From contig OZ023182.1 of assembly GCA_963995505.1 (NCBI GenBank), forward strand, positions 8,858,707-8,922,706: a stretch of 64,000 nt of DNA, given 5' to 3'. This stretch comes from Hypericum androsaemum (lineage: Eukaryota > Streptophyta > Magnoliopsida > Malpighiales > Hypericaceae). Of the stretch, positions 12,168 through 22,460 are shown piece after piece. The position numbers and the translations under genes were made by a program. How positions within the stretch are numbered: position 1 is the stretch's first letter; every line of letters begins with the position of its first letter. The notes under the pieces are model-generated. The model searched no databases. It worked only from the letters and a program-made list of their open reading frames with translations, and was not told the DNA's origin.

Positions 12168-12398
12168 TTAGGCTCTACTTTAGATCATCTATCTTTAAAT
12201 TTCGTTTTTGTTTTCATTCGTTTTCAATTATTGTTCTGATTTTATTCTGAGTTGGAGAAAAAAAAAAAAGAGGCAAAAAAATTCCGAAAAAAAAGAAAGA
12301 TAGAGAAGAAGGCCGCCAAGAAAAGAAGAAGAAAGAAGGCTGAAAAAAAAAATCAAAAAAGGAAAAGTTGAAAGTAAAAAAAAGGAGAATCTGCAAGA

Positions 12399-12491
12399 AT
12401 GTCTTATAACTACTCAAGAAGATCTGTTGAAGGTGTTGCACCATCGGTTGGTGATCCACACACATTTATGGACGCCCTTCTTAGTGGGTGA
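12399..12491 (+). pseudogene. truncated gag start of the 2.6 kb element, 30 codons
   Basis: ATG 12399 follows an A-rich leader and opens MSYNYSRRSVEGVAPSVGD, then stops at 12489. It looks like the start of a gag whose remainder was deleted. The next frame begins 9 bp after the stop codon. Confidence 0.5.
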
Positions 12492-12499
12492 GGCATATA

Positions 12500-13513
12500 A
12501 TGAGAACGGAGGTCAAGAAGCTCAGCGAAAAGGTGGACCGGATAGTGTGCAAACAAGAGAGGATACATGATGTTCCTAATGTCTGTAGCGGAAGACAAAT
12601 TCAACAAAGGAGGATTAGGGTCAAAGATGAGAAGAATTCAGGAGCTAATTTTGTTGGAGAAGTCAATGGAAAGAGGGAGAACACCATTAACACTAAGCAC
12701 GACATTGAGGGGAAGGTATGTAGTTCTGACGATTTAGAGGTTACACCTGAAGTGATTGTTGAAGAAGAGGTTTTGACATGGGAGGAATTTGGTGAATATT
12801 CTATTGACTTGTTCGATGGAGAATGTTTTGATGACCATGCCATGTCACTTCTTTACTTGAGAGATTTGTTCAATGAATCAGAATTGGAGGATGTTGTTCA
12901 TATGAAGAAGTGCTCAACTGCTATTGATGGTGAACAAGAAGAACTTGTTGTTTTAGTTGACAAGAAAGATGTCCAACCCATATCTTACATGTCTCCTGAT
13001 TTACATGTTGAACATATTGACTTCTTAGGTGTGGACGAGTTTAATTATGTTGGAGGTTCATCGTTGATCAACATCTGGAATAGTTTGAAGTTCAAAGAAA
13101 GGCTTAAACGGATTAGTAGGGCTTTTGCTTTTGAGTTGGAGATGACTTCAGATTCTTTAAGATCGAAGTACTTGTTCTGTTGGAAAGGAAGGTATCACGT
13201 GCAGCCACGACGTTCAAAGAGTTCATCTTGCACCAGCATGGTTGTGAGTTGGCAAAAGCATGACGGATGCAAGGATTTGAGGACAAATCCATTTCAAGAG
13301 AGGGGGAATGATGTGAACACGTCCACTATGGAGTTACAAGACCCACAACCTGTTCAAGTTCCACTTGGACCAATCACAAGAGCAGGAGCAAAGACGCTTC
13401 AAGCTGAGCTCAACGGATTAATTCAAGGGATTTGGACCACAACCAGTTCGTGTAGGCCCGTGGACGTCCATGCAAAGCCCATGCACGTGATTGGAGTTAT
13501 TTTGGACGCCTAA
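12500..13513 (+). CDS. uncharacterised acidic ORF of the non-autonomous LTR element, ending inside the 3' LTR
   Basis: An open frame of 337 codons from ATG 12500 to 13513; the last 68 codons or so are LTR sequence. The body is acidic (VEEEVLTWEEFGEYSIDLF) with no motif of gag, protease, integrase or polymerase that I recognise. Near the end it has DLRTNPFQERGNDV followed by PLGPITRAGAK. Both resemble the C-terminal tail of plant Ty3/gypsy polyproteins. The frame may therefore be the last part of a lost pol joined to unrelated sequence. That it is open in a young insertion may reflect its age rather than selection. No function is assigned. Confidence 0.55.
   Translation: MRTEVKKLSEKVDRIVCKQERIHDVPNVCSGRQIQQRRIRVKDEKNSGANFVGEVNGKRENTINTKHDIEGKVCSSDDLEVTPEVIVEEEVLTWEEFGEYSIDLFDGECFDDHAMSLLYLRDLFNESELEDVVHMKKCSTAIDGEQEELVVLVDKKDVQPISYMSPDLHVEHIDFLGVDEFNYVGGSSLINIWNSLKFKERLKRISRAFAFELEMTSDSLRSKYLFCWKGRYHVQPRRSKSSSCTSMVVSWQKHDGCKDLRTNPFQERGNDVNTSTMELQDPQPVQVPLGPITRAGAKTLQAELNGLIQGIWTTTSSCRPVDVHAKPMHVIGVILDA
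13297..13308 (+). other. polypurine tract of the 2.6 kb element
   Basis: The purine run aagagagggggaa lies immediately before the right LTR start TGATGTG and is the expected primer for plus-strand synthesis. Confidence 0.85.
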
Positions 13514-14044
13514 AGGAGTAGAACCAAGATTCCTACTTTTTAGGAATAAGAGTTATCCAAACTTTTTATAACTTTTTAGGAATAAGAGTTATCCAATAGT
13601 GGATAATGATTGTATTTTTCAATTCTTAGGATAAACATTCGTTTAGAACTAGTTTAAGTAGTATGATAAGTTTGGAGCTCTTCAGGACTTATCTTGTTGA
13701 CTTTGGAGTCTATCCAGGTCAGTTTTAACCTCTATATAAGGAGGGCCACGAATTCAATAAAGGCATCATCTTTTGGCATAAGAAAATTCGTGAGTCTTTG
13801 ATACTCTTGTTGTTCTGCGGGCTGGATTGCTTAGCTAGGGCGTTTGTACTTATCAAACGGAATTCCCATCTCCGTTTGTGGCGTATTCGATTCAAGATCA
13901 AGGTTCGCGTTCTCACCATTGCTACGGGTCAAAGTTAACCAACACTAAGGTTCGGTGCAAGGCGCAAAGCGACGGGTCAAGATCAACCATCATCCTAAAG
14001 TAGACGGTCCGAGTTGGTGCGAGTTCCTGACGGGATTCATATCA
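13309..14044 (+). repeat. 3' LTR of the 2.6 kb element
   Basis: Near-identical to 11416-12153. It is followed by CCTAC, which matches the left flank CCTAT with one change. Confidence 0.93.
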
Positions 14045-14633
14045 CCTACAGAAGTTCATCCAAAGAGATAGATTTCTTCTTGTGTTTCAGTTTTTTTGGG
14101 TAATCTTTCCACGAAGGTGGAAGTTTACCAATGATGGTTGAAACTTGGAAAGTCTCAAAAATAGGTTCACTAGCATTAGCACATTCTGTTGCAATATCAT
14201 TTAATTAATTGACCTGATCGATGATCGGTCGAGAATCTACCATCTTGTACTCAACATACTTGTTAACCAAAAATGACTTATTACCAGCATCTTCGTTGAC
14301 ATATCTCCTTTTGATAGCATTCCAAAGTTCTGCAGCAGTCTTATGGATATGGAATATGAACATGGTGTTGTTCAATGATTGCAGAATTGTGTAGCGAAAA
14401 ATGAATTTGTCGTTCTTCTATTTTCTCGCCTTCTCCGAAGTCTCAAATTTTTGCTCCTCCGTTGCTTCTGTGGCAGTAGCTTCTTGTGGACAGGTTTCAG
14501 TCATAACATAGAATACTTTTGCAATTGTCAAAAGATATTCCATCATCAAACTCCAACGCTTGTAGTTCAACCCGTTCAGCCTCTCGAGTTTGTCTCCTTC
14601 GTTCAACTGTGTCTTCACCAGTACAGGCTCCAT
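14045..14633 (-). pseudogene. copia gag N-terminal remnant, outer half
   Basis: The probable ATG is at 14633 (MEPVLVKTQLNEGDK), followed by a typical copia gag opening with NGLNYKRWSLMMEYLL. The downstream half (14100-14300) keeps a KYVEYKMVDSRPIIDQV-like stretch. The reading is broken. It joins the part left of 11411 once the inserted element is removed. Confidence 0.8.
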
Positions 14634-15178
14634 TCTAGAAGTTTAATACCTTTAAAGCTGTTGTATATTTATGGGGTAATGGAGTTAAAGATAGGTTAGG
14701 CACACCGAAGAACGGTGCTATTTTTAAAGATATTAATTTCTCCCACTAGCTATAAATGGTCTCAAGGAATTAACTTTCCAGGACACAAAATCTATAACAC
14801 TCAAAATTCACAAGTTATACTCTTGACGAATTTCTTGAAGCAAGAACTCGCAAATTAAAAACTCGGAAAGGAAGGAAGAAAATATGAGAAAGAAAGTCTC
14901 TGGTTTTTTGTGTGTTTTTGCCCTCAAACTTAACTGAGTATTTATAGATACTCAAGAATTATGTTCGAAAGGTGGCACAATTCTCTAAAAGGAGCCGTTG
15001 CACCGAAAGGTGGCAACTCTTTCTTTGTTTCGGACAAACTCAAAGGAGCCGTTAGTCCCAATGCCAGCAACTCACGAAGAGACATCTTTCACTTAAAATT
15101 TTGAACTATTTTTGGAGCGACGGGTTCGCCTTTCCCGACCCCGACTCTCCCTTCTCTTTATTTAATATTTATTTTCTT

Positions 15179-15188
<10 letters not shown>

Positions 15189-15225
<37 letters not shown>
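15189..15225. repeat. (TA)n microsatellite
   Basis: About 18 uninterrupted TA units. Confidence 0.9.
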
Positions 15226-15227
<2 letters not shown>

Positions 15228-15452
15228 ATTTGAACCAATGAAGCTTCTAGTGGTTTCCCACCATAATAAGTGGAAGTCCAATTGAGTTTGATTAGTACCC
15301 AACTAGACTCACTTATTTATACTAGTTCTAGCAATCTTCAAGATCTACTATTTTTAATATGAGATTGAAACAAAGCGAGATGATAAAATAACTAAATGAC
15401 AAAAGACAGTAGATGACAAAATGTAATTATATAATGTGAATATATACAACAC

Positions 15453-15785
15453 GGCCTTCCCATGCTCGACAGGCAGATATCACCTCGAAGGCACATGAAG
15501 CACAGCCATAGCACATACGATCAACTCAATCATCTAGATAGACATTCCGATGCTATCGAGTTCGTTTTAGACCCGTGGTCCAGAGCATAAAATTGCTTGT
15601 TGATCCGCGGTGAAAGTCCGAAAGAATATGCTTACCTGTTGCATTACTTGAGGGAAATCCGAGCACAATGTTTTCCGTCCATTTTTGTCGAAAATGTTCT
15701 CCACAGTGATGTCCTGGAGTGCGACAAGAGTCGTTTCAAGCATGTAAAGGCCGGCCTGATTAGCGAACGTGATAACTGGCAAGGC
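15453..15785 (-). pseudogene. class III HD-ZIP gene fragment (two C-terminal exons)
   Basis: The minus-strand exon 15637-15785 encodes a stretch with FANQAGLYMLETTLVAL and QDITVENIFDKNGRKTLCSD. This is the C-terminal region conserved in REVOLUTA/ATHB15-type class III HD-ZIP regulators. It has a good acceptor (ttttttacag) and donor (CAG/gtaag). The next exon is partly present at about 15453-15498 (CLRGDICLSSMGRP), then homology stops. Homeodomain, leucine zipper and START exons are absent. It is a truncated copy with no expected function, and the parent gene is elsewhere. Confidence 0.82.
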
Positions 15786-15789
15786 CTGT

Positions 15790-16028
15790 AAAAAAATGAC
15801 GCAAAATAACCTTAGCGAGAGAAATGGAGGCAGCAGTACAAAAAAGATAAGAGCGTAATGGCAGATGTCTCGTGACTTGTAAACTTTTTGCTGACAAGCA
15901 TTGCATCAACTGGTCAGGTACCTTCAAGGAGCAATACATGACTAGATATTTGTTCTTAATAAAAAAAAATTCTTCTTGTAAACTTAGTTGCGAGATGTAT
16001 TTTTCTTGGCGTATTCTTTTTTAGGAAT
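15790..16028. other. intergenic or HD-ZIP intron remnant
   Basis: Between the HD-ZIP exon and the start of duplication copy 2. It may include the preceding intron of the fragment; no other feature was seen. Confidence 0.4.
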
Positions 16029-16246
16029 AACTTCTTGGCATATTTATTGTCAGGAGTAATAATATATTTATTCACTAGTAAAAAACTTAGCTATTATTGA
16101 AACAAAAAATTTAGACTAGGACCCCAAGTTGCGTAACCTTTTTTCTGTTAGAAAGCTGCCAAACTTTAATTCTACAATCTCTTTCGAATTCCAACCTCAC
16201 GGCTATATATTCTCCACGATATTAAAGTAGAGAAACAACAATAGGA

Positions 16247-16337
16247 ATGTCATCCTCTAATAAACCACCAAAACTCTCAATGGAAACCCTCCAAAGAACA
16301 ATATCCGACATCTCCTTACAAGTAATTGCATCCCAAG
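16247..16337 (+). pseudogene. DUF1677 paralogue, segment 1 of 3 (broken gene 16247-23327)
   Basis: The ATG at 16247 and the first 30 codons match the intact gene at 4664. The gene is then interrupted by a solo LTR (16338-16790), continues at 16791-17033, is interrupted again by a 6.1 kb copia element, and ends at 23142-23327. If the insertions and their duplicated 5 bp are ignored, the three segments stay in frame. However, the Cys pair of the first cluster is changed (CECC is CEGS here). Gene decay therefore includes the metal-binding core as well as the insertions. Confidence 0.9.
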
Positions 16338-16790
16338 TGAAGGATTTCATGCATAAACTTAATTAATGCAAAACTATAATATTTAATAAACACATCATTA
16401 AATCAAAATAGTCATATTAAAGTATTTACCTCTTGTAGCGCAGTCTGTTCTTCGAGAGGTATGTCACAGGGTCGGGGGAAGCTTGTCACTGGTCGTTTTC
16501 GCTCACGTACACGAAGGAGGGATCGGGTTTCAACGCCTAAAAACCTTGAGAGTCTCCTAGAGAAAAAGTTAGGTCTCTTTTTCTCTGGTGTGTGTATGTC
16601 TCTCTCTCTCTCAGTAAAAACCCCTATTCTGTATTAATAGAGAATTCTGGGAGGAGAAAGGAGGTGGGAGGGTTATCACGTATAATAAACTCTCCTCATC
16701 CAAATCCCTTTCAAATTTAAATTAAAACTAAAATATATCTAATATCTTTTATTTAATTTAATAGGATAATCATGGGTGGATAATCCTTCA
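16338..16790. mobile_element. solo LTR, 453 bp, inside the DUF1677 paralogue
   Basis: Ends TGAAGGATT...AATCCTTCA, a 9 bp inverted repeat of the TG...CA type, with a perfect 5 bp target duplication CCAAG (16333-16337, 16791-16795). No interior domain is present, so it is the product of LTR-LTR recombination. No other copy of this family was found in the window. The intact gene at 4664 shows the empty site. Confidence 0.87.
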
Positions 16791-17033
16791 CCAAGAAACC
16801 AACAACAACAACATCAACCCTCATGGCCATGACCAGCAACTCCATCCGATCTCGGAGGTAGAAGAAGCCAAATGCGAGGGCAGTGGGATGTTCGAGGAGT
16901 GCACGCCAGAGTACATCGCCCAAGTGTGGAGCAGCTTCACAGGGAAGCTGATCTGCGGGCTCTGCGCCGAGGCGGTGACCGGGGAGATGGAGAACAACGG
17001 AGGGCTGAAAGAGGAGGCTTTGGAGGAGCATAT
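16791..17033 (+). pseudogene. DUF1677 paralogue, segment 2 of 3
   Basis: Carries the core with KCEGSGMFEEC in place of KCECCGMSEEC, and an intact ICGLCAEAV. It starts with the duplicated CCAAG of the solo LTR and ends with CATAT, the target duplication of the copia element. Confidence 0.9.
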
Positions 17034-18007
17034 TGTTGTTTCGGAGGGTTGGTGTACTTGATTAGGATCTTCGGCAGTCGAGGCAAGTGTTGGACACTTT
17101 CTCCGTAAGACGAGATTGCCCCGTATATTTCAGTGCAGTACGGGCTTCGGCAATCGTCCCCAAGATACAACGACTGTTTAGGGTATTTCCAAGAACGTTG
17201 CACACGTATCTCAAAACTTTTGGGTGAACCCTTATATACCCAGAACTTTCGGACTCTTGTAAGTGAGAATCAGGGGAGAGAAGAAGACAACTATTGCTAA
17301 CGAATGCTTATGCAATGAGTTGCTGGGATGAAGATTATGGCAAGGGGGCAGGCCTATTTATAGGCTGGAGGAGGCAGGGAGGCAGCCACTCCGAAGGGAC
17401 GCGTCCACTCGGTCAGCAGGCTGTCTGGCTGCGCTCGTGGCCCTTCGGTGGCTTCTAGATCCTTCCAGGCGCACCCAGGCTGTGCTGGCACCCTTTCGCG
17501 ATGGATCTCACAGCCCTTCGGCCTTCTGGAAGTCTCCTGGACATTCCAGCCCATCGTGCCTCTTCGGTGGCCAACCTGAAGGCGCTCGCAGCTCCTCGTC
17601 GCTTCGGTAGCTGCGCAGCTGCCTCCGGACCCGGGCAAAATACTTAAGGCTCCTCCAGCTCCTCGCGACGATGCGCACGTGCGAAGTGCCAAGTGCGCCA
17701 CAAAGCGCCCATTGCGACCTGCGTCCAATGCGCCATGCGCACTCGCACGTGCGCGTGCGCGTGCGAGTTCTCGTGCTCGTGCTCATGCTCGGACGGTGCC
17801 TCGTACCATCCTCGCAAGCAGCTAGCGGTGGGTTAGCCTTTTGGGTAGCCAATCAAGTTGAGAGGTGAGGAGGAGAATTTCTTATAAACAAGGAAATCCT
17901 CCTTACTCTAATCAATATGGTATTGCACTTTTCCACTTCCTTTTTGGGCCTCCACTTTGGGCCTTACCATTTTGGGCCAAATGCAATAAAATGCATTCAA
18001 CCCAACA
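17034..18007 (-). repeat. 3' LTR of copia copy B (974 bp)
   Basis: Keeps a GC-rich central block (about 17470-17770) with repeated gcgcgtgcgc and gtgctcgtgctc motifs that is missing from the 5' LTR. The reversed TATA region is cctatttatagg at 17353. Confidence 0.92.
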
Positions 18008-18019
18008 ATCCCCCACATG
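18008..18019 (-). other. polypurine tract of copia copy B
   Basis: Plus strand atcccccacatg, so catgtgggggat on the element strand, next to the 3' LTR start TGTTGGG. Confidence 0.85.
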
Positions 18020-18550
18020 AATGATGATTAATGCATGCATACTCTAATCAAAAGTTCTGACGTATTATTATTGCATTGAGACAGGTAGCTTGTGGGTTTG
18101 AATCTTCTCTAGTAATATGCTATCGGATTTACTCACTGCTCGGTGAACGTGATATCTTGAACCGTCAGCTTTTGGTGTAAACCAAGACAATAACATTTTC
18201 ACAATAATAACCCTACTATATTTGGGTTCTCACGTTGTGTCCTTTTCGGCCATGGACCGTATCTTGGATTCATAAGTATTTTTCCCATTTGAAGCGGCCT
18301 CACTTCATACTTACATAGGTGATCTCCTATCAGGAGTATCCTACCATACTCCACCTTTATCAAGGTATAGGAAATATTAAAAGTGTAGTACTTATCCTTA
18401 CCACACCTCAGCAGGTTGATACCTGGGAAGCTTCTGAGAATGAGACAGGTTCCAGGTGATTAACTGAATCCTCCATAACTTAGTTTTCTCATTGAACCAA
18501 GTTTGTGGGATCTCCACTCATTATGGTTGAGTTACCGCTATGGACGTTCT

Positions 18551-21500
18551 TTATTGTGTGGATTTTAATCCCATTCCCCTTACTGCATTGTACATTTGAT
18601 CTCTATTGATTCCTTTCGTAAAAGGGTCAGCTAAGTTGTCCTTGGACTTTACATAATTAATGGTGATCACCCCACTAGAGATCAACTGTCTAATGGTATT
18701 GTGTCTCCGATGGATATGTCAAGACTTTCCGTTGTACATTGTACTTTGTGCTCTCCCGATTGCAGACATGCTATCATAATGTATTAATACGGGAGGTACC
18801 GATTTGCTCCAGCACGGAATATCCTCTAGGAAGTTTCTGAGCCATTCAGCTTCTTCCCCAGCTTTGTCTAGCACTATAAACTCTGACTCCATGGTGGATC
18901 GAACTATGCATATTTGTTTAGAGGACTTCCAAGACACGGCTCCTCCTCCTATGGTGAATACATATCCACTCGTGGATTTGGAGTCCTTTGTGTCTGATAT
19001 CCAGTTTGTGTCACTGTATCCTTCTAATACAGCTGGATATTTAGCATAATGTATGCCATGGTTTATGGTATGTTTTAAATACCGTAAAATCCTTTCTAGA
19101 GCTAGCCAGTGATCCTTTTCTGGATTACTTGTGAATCTGCTAAGTTTACTAACTGAGTACGCAATATCGGGGTGAGTGCAGTTTGTTAAATACATCAAGC
19201 TCCCGATAATTTGCGCATACTTCAGTTGAGATACTGGGTCCCCTCGATTCTTGGCTAAGTGTAGATTCAAATTTACTGGAGTCTTAACCAGAGGTTTGTC
19301 AAAAGCTTCAAATTTCTTGAGCACGCTTTCCACGTAGTGGGATTGTGTCAAGATAATTTCGTCAGCTTTCCTAAAAAATTTTATTCCTAGTACGACGTCT
19401 GCCAGACCCATATCTTTCATGTCAAAGTGATTCTTTAACATGTTCTTAGTTTTCATAATAACCTCTTTATTGCTTTCCGTAATTAGTAAGTCATCTACGT
19501 AGAGACATACAATTACGTAAGCTTCAGGTGTGCCCTTAATGTAAACACATTTATCGTACTCATTGATCTTAAATCTATTTGACAGCATTGTTCCGTCAAA
19601 TTTCTCGTGCCACTGTTTCGGCGCTTGTTTTAGCCCGTATAGTGACTTAACTAGTCGGCACACTTTATGCTCTTGACCAGGAGTCACAAACCCTTCAGGT
19701 TGCTCCATGTATATCTCCTCTTCCAGTTCTCCATTTAGGAAAGCTATTTTTACGTCCATTTGGTGGATCTCAAGGTTATAGAGTGCTGCAACAGCTATGA
19801 ATACTCTAATTGATGTGATTCGTGTGACCGGTGAATACGTGTCAAAGAAATCATATCCCTCCTTCTGTTTGAACCCCTTAGCTACCAATCGAGCTTTGTA
19901 CTTGTCAATTGATCCATCAGCTTTGTATTTCCTTTTTAGGATCCACCTGCATCGCAAAGGTTTGCAGCCCGGTGGGAGATCCACGATTTCCCACGTGTGG
20001 TTTTGAATAATGGATTCTATCTCACTATTGATAGCTTCCTTCCAGAGAGGAGCATCTGGACTGGACAATGGCTCTTGGATTGTCCTGGGTTCATCTTCTA
20101 ACGCGTAGGTTAGATAGTCCAGACCAAAGGATTTGGTTACCTTTGTTCGTTTACTACGTCTAGGTTCATTATTTTCCTGATTAGACCCTTGTGTAGTCTC
20201 GTGAGCCCTTTTCTTTGAGCTTCCTTCCTTTCTTTCCTTATTAGGAAAGCTATTCTTAAAGAACGTTGCGTTCCTTGATTCTATGACCATTCTCTTATTT
20301 ATCTCAGGGTTTTCTGATTTATGCACCAAAAATCGATAAGCACTACTATCTTGTGCATATCCGATAAAGATGCAATCAATGGTCTTGGGTCCTATTCTCA
20401 CCTGCTTAGGCTTAGGTACTTTGACCTTTGCTAGGCACCCCCACACTTTAAGGTAACCGTAAGAAGGCTTCCTTTCTTTCCATAGTTCATATGGGGTTTT
20501 ATCCCTTTTCTTGTGTGGCAATTTATTTAGAATGTGGTTAGCTGAGAGCACAGCTTCCCCCCACATGTTCTGGGGTAAGCCCGAGCTAATCAACATAGCG
20601 TTCATCATCTCTTTAAGAGTTCAATTTTTGCGTTCAGCTACGCCATTTGATTGAGGTGAATATGGAGCAGTCGTCTGATGAATAATGCCATGTTCTTGAC
20701 AGAGTTCCTCAAACAGAGCTACATATTCTCCTCCTCGATCACTTCGGATCATTTTGATTTTCACGCTGAGTTGATTTTCAACCTCATTCTTATATCTCTT
20801 AAAGGCATCAATAGCTTTGTCTTTTCCCTTTAGGAGATACACGTAACAGTATCTCGTACAATCATCGATAAACATGATGAAGTATTTCTTCCCGCCTTTA
20901 GTTTGCACGTGTTTCATATCGCAAGTGTCCGTATGAATTAACTCTAAAGGCGTAGTACTTCTTTCCACCGAATGGAAAGGTGCTTTGGTCATTTTAGCCT
21001 CCACACATACTTCACATTTATCAGATGGGTTGAACTCTAGATTTGGTAATAAATTTAAACTTACTAACTTTCTTAGTGAGTTTAGATTTACGTGTCCTAA
21101 TCTACCATGCCATAAATTAGAACACTCGGCCAAGTAAGAAGAAGCATTAACTTTATTTTCACTGTTAAAGGTATGATGTACAGTTATTACTTTCAACTTA
21201 AATAGCCCCATTTCTAGATAACCCTTTCCTATGAATTGACCCACTTTGGTCAGTACAGACTTATCAGCCTCAAATACAAGCTTAAGACCGGCTTTGCTTA
21301 ACAGTAAGCTGGAAACTAAGTTCTTGTGGATGTCCGGGACATGCAGTACATCCTTGAGGGTCAGCTTCTTTCGTGAGGTCAGCTTCAGGACCACCTTACC
21401 CAGACCGACGATCTTGGATGTTGTAGAATTTCCCATGAACAGCTTTCGACCGGTGATCAGAATATAGTTCGAGAATATCTCCTTGTCCGAGCAGACGTGG

Positions 21501-22432
21501 CAGGTAGCTCCAGTGTCCACAAACTACTCTCTCGGATTGTCCACCAGGTTGGCTTCAAACACCACGGCTGACAGATCCATCTGGGACAGGTCTTCAGCCA
21601 GGTTAGCCTTTCCATGGTTGTCCTTCTTTGGCTGGCGACAGTCCTTAGCCATGTGTCCGGGTTTGCCGCAGTTGTAGCAGTCGCCCTTGATCTTCTTTTT
21701 CTTCTTGGGCTCTTGCTTCTCCTGCTTATCCCCGGACTTCTTCCTTTTCTTGCTACCTTTTCCCTCGGCGAGGTGCACGGTAGTCTCAGAGTTGGCCTTG
21801 CCTTACTTGACTTTGGACTTTCGGTTGTCTTCCTCAATCCTAAGTCTCACGATCAGGTCTTCTAGGCCCATGTCCTTCCTCTTGTGCTTGAGGTAGCTCT
21901 TGTAGTCCTTCCAGAGCGGGGAGAGTTTCTCGATCATCGCAGCTACTTGGAAGGACTCGCTGAGTTGCATCCCTTTGGCTTGGATCTCGTGAAGGATCAA
22001 CTGCAACTCCTGCACTTGGTCGATGACCTTCTTGGAGTCCACCATCTTGAAGTCGAGGAATCGTCGGACGATGAATTTCTTCGTCCTGGCATCCTCCATT
22101 TTGTATTTCTTCTCGGGTGAACTCCACAGCTCTTTAGCAGTCTTAGCTTCCGCGTAGACGTTGTAGAGCATGTCGTCTAGTCCATTCAGGACGTAGTTCC
22201 AGCATAGGAAGTCGCTGTGATTCCATGCATCGAGGGCATTGATCTTCTGTTGATCTGCCTCATTTTCTGCCACCTTCGGAGCCTCTTCCTTCAAGAATCG
22301 GACCAGGTTGAGCGTCGTCAGGTAGAACAACATCTTCTGTTGCCACCTCTTAAACTCGGTACCGTTGAACTTGGCCGGCCTTTCGGCGTGGACAGTCCCC
22401 GGGATCGCTGGTGCTGAGCTTGTTGATGCCAT
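18551..22432 (-). pseudogene. copia gag-pol polyprotein, copy B, about 1293 codons with four internal stops
   Basis: Starts at ATG 22432 ([17 protein letters not shown]). It holds gag, a zinc knuckle [14 protein letters not shown], protease (VDTGAT), an integrase with [11 protein letters not shown] and SDRGGEY, RT with the intact catalytic YVDDLL near 19500, and RNase H ending at 18551. All parts share one frame. In-frame stops lie at 21803 (TAA), 21524 (TAG), 20621 (TGA) and 18719 (TGA), each one transition away from a CAA, TGG or CGA codon. The 20621 stop is shared with copy A. Domains are otherwise well kept, so decay is mild. Confidence 0.93.
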
Positions 22433-22460
22433 CTTCAAGTACACAATTTCGTCTTACAAT

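Larger units (their letters stand above)
11416..14044 (+). mobile_element. young non-autonomous LTR retrotransposon (2.6 kb), gypsy-derived
   Basis: Two LTRs (738 and 736 bp) start TGATGTGAA and end TTCATATCA. They differ by three substitutions and two 1-bp indels that I can count, so insertion was recent. The primer site tggtatcagagc follows the left LTR, and a polypurine tract precedes the right. The target duplication is CCTAT (11411-11415)/CCTAC (14045-14049). The interior is only 1155 bp and lacks protease, integrase, RT and RNase H, so movement must depend on another element. The C-terminal GPITRAGAK coding tail resembles plant Ty3/gypsy pol ends. Confidence 0.93.
8115..14633 (-). mobile_element. 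old Ty1/copia element, interrupted by an 11416-14044 insertion
   Basis: From right to left: gag start (14633), gag middle (14045-14300), [insertion 11416-14044], zinc knuckle, protease, integrase, RT, RNase H. It is AT-rich and full of frameshifts and stops. It is a different family from the 17 kb element. LTR boundaries were not resolved. A reversed TATA region near 14936-14950 suggests that the 5' LTR lies at about 14750-15200. Confidence 0.85.

Noticed and set aside
12214..12465. Phe-rich frame on the minus strand
   Set aside because: Antisense of an A-rich leader of the LTR element; composition alone explains it.
17354..17868. Several long frames inside the 3' LTR
   Set aside because: They are due to GC-rich, stop-poor LTR sequence, change frame between LTR copies, and are not conserved at 22461-23141.
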